From: JBCDBY01 sp039182715
Lineage (GTDB): Bacteria; Planctomycetota; PLA2
Length of the DNA stretch: 5,712 nucleotides
Reading direction: 5' to 3'
NCBI GenBank assembly: GCA_039182715.1
Contig: JBCDBY010000294.1
Span: 1 to 5,712 of the forward strand
A program made the position numbers and the translations under genes. A model generated the notes under the pieces. It was not told where the DNA came from. It ran no database searches and was given only the letters and a program-made list of their open reading frames with translations. Of the stretch, positions 1 to 5,712 are shown piece by piece; within the stretch, counting starts at the first letter, position 1, and every line of letters starts with the position of its first letter.

Positions 1-2409
1 CCCGATGGCGGTCAGCTCGAAGAGGTCCTCGGCGTCGACCGGGAAGTACGTCCCGTCGGCCTTCCGGCGCACCGACAGTCGGGCCGTTCCGAGCGACCGG
101 TCGAGCGCACGGGCGTAGTGCCCGTAGGCTTCCACCACGGCCTGCTGCTGCCACTCGCGGATGTGCGTCTCGACGCTTCCGAAGGTGCGGCTGAGCCAGG
201 CGCGGTCATAGCTCTTGTGGAACGAAACGGTGTTCGCCAGTCCGCCGGAGGGGCGCGCGACCTCGATGTCGCCCATCGGCGTGCCGGGCCGCGAGCCGGT
301 CGCGCGCAGCAGCTCGTGTACGTAGGGCGCGTAGCGGCTCGGGTTTTCGCGAAGCCGCTGGTCGAGTCCACGCACGTGCGGACGAATCTCCTGCAGCGAG
401 GCGATCGTCCGCTCCCGGATCAGGATCATGGCGGCGAGGTGCCCAAGCTGCAAATCGACGGTGAAGGCATCCGCACCGCCGATGGGTCCGCTCGAGATGC
501 GCGTCCACGGCGTCCGCAGCAGGGTCCACATCTGCGCGTTCGACAGCTGCGCGGGCTGAGCCGGCATGGGGACGCCGGCGATCTTCGCGGCCTGGCTGAC
601 CGCCTCGAGCCAGAACGCGGACACCTCGGACGGCGTCGTGCGCACGGTGGCGATCTCCATCGGGCCCTGACGAACATGGCCGTGCGGAACCACTTGGGCG
701 GCCAGCCGGTCGCCGCGGGAGGTACCGACGTAGATGCGTTCGATCTCGCGCTTGCCGTTCCCCGGCCGACGGGTCCAGCCGGTGAGCTGATCGCGGTTCT
801 CGACGATCGGCGGCGAGCGGTAGAGACGCGGACCGACGCGACGCGCGACGATCGTGGTCGAGCGCTGGCGGCCGCGACCGAATCCGACCAGCTCCTGCTT
901 GTCGCCCGTCCCTCGAATCAGCTCGAAGGGAATCTCCGGCGCCGCGCAGTCCGAGGTCGTCTCGATCTCGACGTGGACGTGGTCGTGCTTGAAGATCTCG
1001 CGCACCGGCGTGAAGCGCCGGCCGTCCCGGCTGGGACGCACGAAGCGCGTCGTCGCGGCGTTGGCGGCTTGCACCAGGCTCCATCGGCCCGGCAGTCCGC
1101 CGAAGGTGAAGCGATAGCGTCCGGCCGGCGTGCCGGGCGGGACGCGCACGGCGACGACGTACACGCGACGACCGTCGAGATCGGGCTCGGTGGCGTTGAA
1201 CTCGTGGCGCAGCCGCAGAGTCCGCCAGAACCGGCGCCAAGCGGCGTCCTCGCCCTCGGGCCCGCTTGCGAGGTAGGTGCCGCAGTGCAGCGTCTTGTAG
1301 ACGAGGTCCGAGTCGACCGCCTTCAGAGGCGGACGAGTCCCGAACCGCTGGAGTCCACGCCCGTGCACCGCCAGCACCACCCAGCTCTCGTCGAGCTTCT
1401 CGCGCTCGCGCACCGCCTCCGGAATCAGGGAGAGGGCGAAGGTCGACTCACGACCGGTCCACCCGGTTCCCCAGGAATCGGTCTCCAGCTCCGGAAGCAG
1501 CGGGACCGCCACCACGTCGGGGTAGATGCCCTCGGGCTCCACGACCGTCGCCACCTTCTGCCAGGGTCCTCCGATCGGCGCGACCTCGAGCACGTCGCCG
1601 GGCTCGGCCCGGATGCGGAAGACGTGCGGGATCTTCTCGTCGTGGTGCTTGAACTGCTGTTCGGCATCCCGCACGAACTCGAATCGGCCCGCGGATCCGA
1701 ACGCGGATTCGCCGTCGGTGCGCAGCGCGGCATGGTGGTACCGCGCGGTCGGGTTGTACATCCACACGTTTCTGCCGACCCGTACGTAGAAGGCTACGTA
1801 TCGCGACAGAAACGACGTGGAAGGCGACAGTCGAATGCGAAGAGGCGTGTCCGGCGCGATCTCCCGCAGAACGCGACCCGGATCTCCGAACGCGACGGCA
1901 GCCGCCTCGAGTTCGACGCGCTGCATCGAGAACCCGCGGTCCCTCAGGTAAACGTCCGTCAGACGTTGTCCGCTCCAACGGATCGCCCAGTTCGACGCCT
2001 GGCCGCGCATGCGGCCGTCGCCGTCTCGCCCGAACTCGATGCGCAGCGTGGCGCGGCGCCGATTCAGCTCGTCCTGCACGGCCCGCGGCGGAGTCGGCCG
2101 CCGCTTGTTCCACACCGTGGACTCGGTGACCTTGAGGAGGCGCTCGTCGCGGAATCGCCCGTTCTCTTCCCGGATCCGGGTCCAGAAGCCCGACCCTCCC
2201 CGCTCGACCCACTGGTAGCCCGTCGGGCACTTCTTGATTTCGACCGCCGTGGTCTTCTCCGGGTGCCGTTCCCCGAGGGGGTCGGTAAAGGCATCCCAAG
2301 TCAGGATCCAGTAGCCCTCGATCCACGAAAACTCACCGTCGTCCGCACGGACCTCGGCGGCGCAAAGGGCGAGCGCAACAAGCAGGGGGACGATTCCAAA
2401 ACGACGCAT
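1..2409 (-). CDS. Large secreted protein of unknown function (3' end outside window)
   Basis: The frame is open for all 803 codons from ATG at 2409 to the left edge, so the C-terminus is unseen. The start is well supported: no ATG, GTG or TTG lies in frame between the preceding gene's stop and 2409, and a strong Shine-Dalgarno lies just upstream. Residues 1-22 form a signal peptide (MRRFG, then IVPLLVALALCAA, with likely cleavage VRA|DD). Cys16 is preceded by Leu, so it does not fit a lipobox. No transmembrane segment follows. About 50-580 is rich in alternating beta-like segments, including a sandwich-like stretch VRVPPGTPAGRYRFTFGG (421-438) and VHVEIETTSDCAAPEIPFEL (478-497). About 590-775 looks more helical. 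The mature part has only three cysteines (61, 376, 488). I recognise no catalytic motif or family. It lies 69 nt after the A2M gene and is probably co-transcribed, which suggests an extracytoplasmic job linked to it (inference). Coding status is confident; function is unknown. Confidence 0.92.
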   Translation of the reverse strand, partial: MRRFGIVPLLVALALCAAEVRADDGEFSWIEGYWILTWDAFTDPLGERHPEKTTAVEIKKCPTGYQWVERGGSGFWTRIREENGRFRDERLLKVTESTVWNKRRPTPPRAVQDELNRRRATLRIEFGRDGDGRMRGQASNWAIRWSGQRLTDVYLRDRGFSMQRVELEAAAVAFGDPGRVLREIAPDTPLRIRLSPSTSFLSRYVAFYVRVGRNVWMYNPTARYHHAALRTDGESAFGSAGRFEFVRDAEQQFKHHDEKIPHVFRIRAEPGDVLEVAPIGGPWQKVATVVEPEGIYPDVVAVPLLPELETDSWGTGWTGRESTFALSLIPEAVREREKLDESWVVLAVHGRGLQRFGTRPPLKAVDSDLVYKTLHCGTYLASGPEGEDAAWRRFWRTLRLRHEFNATEPDLDGRRVYVVAVRVPPGTPAGRYRFTFGGLPGRWSLVQAANAATTRFVRPSRDGRRFTPVREIFKHDHVHVEIETTSDCAAPEIPFELIRGTGDKQELVGFGRGRQRSTTIVARRVGPRLYRSPPIVENRDQLTGWTRRPGNGKREIERIYVGTSRGDRLAAQVVPHGHVRQGPMEIATVRTTPSEVSAFWLEAVSQAAKIAGVPMPAQPAQLSNAQMWTLLRTPWTRISSGPIGGADAFTVDLQLGHLAAMILIRERTIASLQEIRPHVRGLDQRLRENPSRYAPYVHELLRATGSRPGTPMGDIEVARPSGGLANTVSFHKSYDRAWLSRTFGSVETHIREWQQQAVVEAYGHYARALDRSLGTARLSVRRKADGTYFPVDAEDLFELTAIG

Positions 2410-2478
2410 GGGATCTCCTCCGGCGCCCCACGCCGGGGCCCCGTCGCCCCTTCGTTCGGAGAAAGGCCCGCATCGACC
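2410..2478 (-). other. Intergenic spacer between the two genes
   Basis: This 69-nt gap separates the A2M stop codon from the start of the secreted-protein gene. Besides the Shine-Dalgarno it holds short GC-rich self-complementary segments (for example GCCCC-ACGCC-GGGGC at about 2425-2439), but none is followed by a T-run on the minus strand and I see no convincing -35/-10 pair. That fits two genes in one transcript. The spacer length is a multiple of three and has no in-frame stop, so both genes share the same reading frame. Confidence 0.6.
2414..2421 (-). promoter_or_regulatory. Ribosome binding site of the secreted-protein gene
   Basis: Read on the minus strand, the bases just before the ATG at 2409 are GGAGGAGATCCC. 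The GGAGG core is 7 nt from the ATG and the overlapping AGGAG is 5 nt away, a near-ideal Shine-Dalgarno. It fixes the start at 2409 and argues that this gene is translated independently rather than by read-through from the A2M gene. Confidence 0.85.
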
Positions 2479-5400
2479 TCAATTGCGGTCCTGCACCGTG
2501 AACCGTACCGGCGCCGTCACCGCGGTCTGCGCGCGGTCGTAGTAGGGGTAGGCGCGCGACGGGGCCGAACGGAGCTCCCCCGCCGCGCTCGGCACGAAGC
2601 GGACCGGCAGGCGTCGCGGACCGTCTTCCAGCGGCGCGAGGTAGAGGCGCAGGGTGCGGCCCGCCATTTCCCAGCGGCGCAGGGCGCCCTTGCGCACGTG
2701 CGCTTCGAGATCGGCGCGGACCGGTCGGAAGCCGGCGGGCAGGCCCCACTCGATCATCGGGACGTCGATGCCGCCGGTCGGGCCGTCGAGCGTGGCGACG
2801 CCGCGCAGCGGTTGGCCGAGGCGAGCGCGCTTCGTTTCGTACGCGATCGTGAAGGTCAGCGGACTCGCGGGCAACGGATCGGTCCACGGTACGTAGGCGA
2901 TCCCTTCGACGCGCACCACCGCCGAGCCGCTCTCGACCTGCACGCCCAGAGTTGCCGGTCCGGGCTCGAACGGGAGCGGCACGCGCGGCGTCTCGTCGTT
3001 CAACGCGATCGTTGCGTCCTTCGTCGTGACCGACGCACGCGGCGGCTCGTCGCCCCCCCCGCGGTCGGCCGCGAGCAACGCCTTGAGCGCGAACACGGTC
3101 GCGTGGGTCGAGCCCCAGCCGCCTCCCGGTCGCGACGTCTCGACCAGCTTGCGGACCAGCCGGCGCGCCAACGCGGGATCGACGCCCGTCTCCAGCAGCG
3201 CCAATGCACCCACCGCCGTCGCCTCCACGGAGCCCGAGCCCCACGACACCGTTCGTCCCGTGACAAGCGCGTCGTCCTCCACGAACGTGCGCAATCGGGC
3301 CGCCAGCCGCTTCGCTTCCGCGGCGTCGTGCGGGAGCAGCGCGAGCGCCGTCAGGCCACACAGATACGGCTCGAGTTCGATCGCGGCGCGGGCGGACTGC
3401 AGTCGCGCAACGAACGCGGGCGGCGCATCGGAGCCGAGCGCGAGAACCACATAGGCGGCCTCGCCGGTCCAGCGCACGCGATCGCCGCGACGCACGAGAT
3501 AGGCGCGGGCGCGCTCCCGCAGCGCGCCGTCCACGTCGAGAACGCTCGCCATGTCGCGCAGCTGCATCAGCCCGTACGCGGTCAACCAGACACTCGGCGC
3601 ATCGCCGGGGTAGAGCGCGAAGCCGCCCGAACCGCGCGACTCGAAGCGCCGCAGCCGCTGCGCGCCTCGCTCGAGGAGATCGAGCGCCCGCGCCCGCAAC
3701 GCGGGATCGGTGCGCCCGTGCCGGTCCAGGTAGCGCAGCACCATGATGTTGGGATAGTTGATCGACGACGTCTGCTCGAAGCAGCCATGCGGCTCCGCCA
3801 GCATCGCGTCCAGCCCCTCCAGCACGGGCGCGAGCGGACCGCGCTCGATTCGGACGCTGCCGCGCAGCACGTCGCGGCGCGCCGAAGCCGGCACCGCATA
3901 GGACAGCGAGCCCGCGCCTTCGACGCGCCGGGCGCCCCCGAAGGGGACGGGGCGCGCGTGGGGCACGACCTGCAGCGTCCGCGCCACGGCGTCGTCGTCG
4001 ATCCGGACGGTCAACCGCTCTCGTCCCGGCTTCGGGAAACGGATCGGCCAGAAGACCGAGCGCACGCCGCGCGGCTCGACCCGGACCGTCTGCGGTTCCG
4101 CCTCCGGCCGATCGAGGCGCACCTCGACCTCGCGCGCCGCGTCGGTCGTGTTGCGCACCACCGCCTGCACCGCGAGGAGATCGCCTTCCGTGACGGCGAC
4201 CGGAAGGTACAGATCGACGGTCAGCGGCTTCGTGACGACGAAGGTGTGCTCGCTGTCGGCGAGGCCTCCGTCGCTCGTGATGGCGTCGGCCTGCACCACC
4301 CAGCGCGCCAGGGAGTCGGGCAGCGGGACCTCGACCTCGGCGCGGCCGTCCGCATCCGTCACGAGCTCCGGCAGGAAGAGCAGCGACTCGCGAAAGTCGT
4401 CGCGCACCTCGGCCGGCGGGCGCGACGCTCGTCGCGGCCTGCTCGCACCGGTCTCGTCCCGCTCGCCCTCTGCCAGTAGCTGTGTGGTGACGCGCGCAAG
4501 ATTCCGGCTCTCGGCCAACGTCGCCCGCTCGCGTCCCTTCGGAATCAGCACGACGGTGCACATGCCGAGCGCCAGGAACAGCAAGGTGCCCACCATCGGC
4601 GCGACCCACCACGCGCCGCGGCTCTCCGCGCCAAGCTGGAAGACGGCGACGAGGATCGCAAGCGGGACGAGCAGCACCGGCTCGCCGCCGAACACGCTGA
4701 ACGCCGCCAGCAGATGGAACGTCGTGAAGATGCGAATCTGCGACGAAGACCGGCGGGATGGACGCGCCAGCAGGATGCCGAGCTGCGCGACGAGTACCGC
4801 CGCCCACATCGTGGCGCCGACCACATCGACATCGTCGAAGATCGCCGCCGACACCGCGGCCGCCAGCAACGAGGCGCCCGCCACCGACGCCATTCCCACG
4901 CCGGCCATCACGCCGCGATCGCGGGCAAGCACCCAGCCCATCGCGAGGAGGCTGACCGTCATGAAGGCGAGGCCGAGCCATTGCGACAGACCGCTTCGTC
5001 GCTCCGCCGCGCGTGCGCGGGCCAGGGGAGCCTGGTCGACCCACTGCCCGGGTCCACCGACGCCGGTCTGCGCGAGTCGGCGCAGGGCGGCGGCCGTCGA
5101 CGCGTGGCCCTGCTCCTCGAGCGCTTCCAGGAAATAGGCGCGCCGCCGCTGCACGTGCGGCGCCGCATTGCGCGCGAACATCTCCTCGACCTCTTCCAGC
5201 AGGCCCGACTCGCGGAACGACGCCGGGAGCAGCTCCTCGAGCTGCGCGCGCGTCGATCGCATCGTCGGGAAGCGAAGCGATGCGATCGTCGCCTGCGCGC
5301 GCCGCGTCGCCCCGTCCGCCGGACGCAGGTCGCGCGCGTCGAACGCGCTGTCCGGCCGTGACAAGGCGGTCTGCTCACGCGCGCGCAGCGCCTGCACCAG

Positions 5401-5712
5401 TCCCGGGTTCGGGCCGGCGAGCGCGAGCAGGGCCGCATCGACGCCGGCGACCGAAAGCGCCGCCGGCACGCCGCGCCCTTCGGCGTCGAAGACGCGGAAG
5501 GAGAGCAGGGCGCGGCCGCCCGGACGGTACTGCGCGCGGTCGCTGCGCACGTCGACCCGCAGGCCGCCGTCGCCGCGGACGACCAGGAAACGTCGATCGA
5601 CCGAAGTCTCGCCCGGCGCGAGGCGCGTCGCCTCGACGACCACGCTCCCGACCACGCCGCGCGGCACACGCAGCGTCGCCTGCGCGCGGCCGTCGCGCAG
5701 CTCCGCCACGCC
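2479..5712 (-). CDS. Alpha-2-macroglobulin family thioester protein with internal membrane domain (5' end outside window)
   Basis: Bacterial A2M proteins are thought to trap proteases or bind attackers through a reactive thioester in the periplasm or at the surface. Residues are counted from the GTG at 5709, an arbitrary point because the frame stays open to the edge. Seen: an MG5/bait-region-domain-like sandwich (about 50-99, YRPGG and VAGVDAALLAL); a charged helical linker (about 150-240); hydrophobic helices at about 243-262, 268-290, 296-315, 343-360 and 367-389, plus a weaker one near 328-341; an Arg-rich linker (391-434); the A2M domain starting VRDDFRESLLFLPELVTDADG (435); a thioester domain with HGCFEQTSS (Cys643, Glu645, Gln646), SVWLTAYGLMQL and GGWGSTHATVFALKALL; and a C-terminal domain with SRAYPYYDRA shortly before the TGA stop. 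Family members usually have about 1500-2000 residues, so several hundred N-terminal residues are missing. The membrane block where the bait region normally sits is unusual. Family assignment is secure; the protease-trap role is inferred from the family. Confidence 0.95.
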   Translation of the reverse strand, partial: GVAELRDGRAQATLRVPRGVVGSVVVEATRLAPGETSVDRRFLVVRGDGGLRVDVRSDRAQYRPGGRALLSFRVFDAEGRGVPAALSVAGVDAALLALAGPNPGLVQALRAREQTALSRPDSAFDARDLRPADGATRRAQATIASLRFPTMRSTRAQLEELLPASFRESGLLEEVEEMFARNAAPHVQRRRAYFLEALEEQGHASTAAALRRLAQTGVGGPGQWVDQAPLARARAAERRSGLSQWLGLAFMTVSLLAMGWVLARDRGVMAGVGMASVAGASLLAAAVSAAIFDDVDVVGATMWAAVLVAQLGILLARPSRRSSSQIRIFTTFHLLAAFSVFGGEPVLLVPLAILVAVFQLGAESRGAWWVAPMVGTLLFLALGMCTVVLIPKGRERATLAESRNLARVTTQLLAEGERDETGASRPRRASRPPAEVRDDFRESLLFLPELVTDADGRAEVEVPLPDSLARWVVQADAITSDGGLADSEHTFVVTKPLTVDLYLPVAVTEGDLLAVQAVVRNTTDAAREVEVRLDRPEAEPQTVRVEPRGVRSVFWPIRFPKPGRERLTVRIDDDAVARTLQVVPHARPVPFGGARRVEGAGSLSYAVPASARRDVLRGSVRIERGPLAPVLEGLDAMLAEPHGCFEQTSSINYPNIMVLRYLDRHGRTDPALRARALDLLERGAQRLRRFESRGSGGFALYPGDAPSVWLTAYGLMQLRDMASVLDVDGALRERARAYLVRRGDRVRWTGEAAYVVLALGSDAPPAFVARLQSARAAIELEPYLCGLTALALLPHDAAEAKRLAARLRTFVEDDALVTGRTVSWGSGSVEATAVGALALLETGVDPALARRLVRKLVETSRPGGGWGSTHATVFALKALLAADRGGGDEPPRASVTTKDATIALNDETPRVPLPFEPGPATLGVQVESGSAVVRVEGIAYVPWTDPLPASPLTFTIAYETKRARLGQPLRGVATLDGPTGGIDVPMIEWGLPAGFRPVRADLEAHVRKGALRRWEMAGRTLRLYLAPLEDGPRRLPVRFVPSAAGELRSAPSRAYPYYDRAQTAVTAPVRFTVQDRN
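3772..3786 (-). other. Thioester motif codons (GCFEQ) of the A2M-like protein
   Basis: On the minus strand these codons read GGC TGC TTC GAG CAG, giving Gly-Cys-Phe-Glu-Gln in the context EPHGCFEQTSS. In the family, Cys and the final Gln form the internal beta-cysteinyl-gamma-glutamyl thioester that attaches covalently to targets. All thioester residues are intact, so the protein should be thioester-competent. The Phe replaces the Gly of the animal GCGEQ motif; that middle position varies among bacterial members. Confidence 0.93.
4543..4983 (-). other. Multi-pass membrane segment inside the A2M-like protein
   Basis: Codons for residues 243-389 of the visible A2M fragment encode five clear hydrophobic helices and one weaker one. 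Examples are LGLAFMTVSLLAMGWVLA, MWAAVLVAQLGILLA and VGTLLFLALGMCTVVLI. Short charged loops separate them (RDRG, RPSRRSSSQ). The block follows the MG5-like sandwich and precedes the A2M domain. With an even number of crossings, both flanking extracytoplasmic parts would lie on the same side of the membrane, so six is the simpler count; with five, one side would be cytoplasmic. The helices are seen directly; the count and topology are inferred. Confidence 0.85.
5254..5288. repeat. Perfect 11-bp inverted repeat inside the A2M gene
   Basis: CGATCGCATCG at 5254-5264 is the exact reverse complement of CGATGCGATCG at 5278-5288, with a 13-nt loop between. It lies within coding sequence, over the start of the charged helical linker (about residues 141-152, TIASLRFPTMRS). 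It could form a stable hairpin in the mRNA or DNA, or it could be chance in GC-rich sequence. No role is known. Confidence 0.6.

Noticed and set aside
206..1240. Minus-strand open frame of 344 codons, with another of 292 codons at 1448-2326
   Set aside because: Both lie in other frames within the continuous 803-codon gene and encode Arg/Pro-rich sequence. Only the chosen frame has a signal peptide, a ribosome binding site and normal amino-acid composition across the whole stretch.
2362..2364. Cys16 in the signal peptide as a lipoprotein lipobox
   Set aside because: The residue before the cysteine is Leu, whereas a lipobox needs Gly, Ala or Ser there. A better signal peptidase I site, VRA|DD, follows six residues later.
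2422..2450. GC-rich inverted repeat in the spacer as a transcription terminator
   Set aside because: The possible stems are only 4-5 bp with competing pairings, and no T-run follows on the minus strand. This does not support an intrinsic terminator between the genes.
118..4479. A 1453-codon open frame on the plus strand spanning most of both genes
   Set aside because: It is exactly antisense, codon against codon, to both real genes. It stays open because the sense genes almost never use TTA, CTA (Leu) or TCA (Ser); it ends where the A2M gene uses a CTA Leu codon at 4477-4479. Its product is Arg/His/Ala-rich with no domain, and it crosses the gene boundary.
2333..5044. A 903-codon minus-strand frame overlapping the A2M gene
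   Set aside because: It is a frame-shifted shadow of the A2M gene. Its product is a Gly/Arg/Ala-rich string without recognisable motifs, whereas the chosen frame contains the complete A2M and thioester signatures.

Overview
The window is high-GC bacterial DNA (clearly GC-rich throughout by eye, with strong G/C preference at third codon positions). It carries two large genes on the minus strand, both cut by the window edges. The protein styles suggest a GC-rich bacterium from a group such as Myxococcota, Planctomycetota or another environmental phylum. That placement is an inference from composition and protein style; no marker gene is present.

Right part (5712 down to 2479): the C-terminal 1077 or so residues of an alpha-2-macroglobulin-like (A2M) thioester protein. 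Recognisable in order are an MG5/bait-region-domain-like sandwich, a charged helical linker, a block of five or six transmembrane helices, an Arg-rich linker, the A2M (MG7-like) domain, a thioester domain with an intact Cys-x-Glu-Gln motif, and the C-terminal receptor-binding-like domain. The N-terminus, with any signal peptide and the first MG domains, lies beyond the right edge.

Middle (2478 to 2410): a 69-nt spacer holding a strong ribosome binding site and no obvious terminator or promoter.

Left part (2409 down to 1): an unbroken 803-codon reading frame with a good signal peptide that runs off the left edge. I do not recognise the family. It looks like a secreted, largely beta-sandwich protein with a more helical C-terminal third.

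The same strand, the short gap and the second gene's own ribosome binding site suggest co-transcription. The working picture is a membrane-anchored A2M-type protease trap or surface-defence protein made together with a large secreted partner of unknown function. The rest of the window is explained by these genes; the many other long open frames, including one of 4.36 kb on the plus strand, are shadows caused by GC-rich codon usage.
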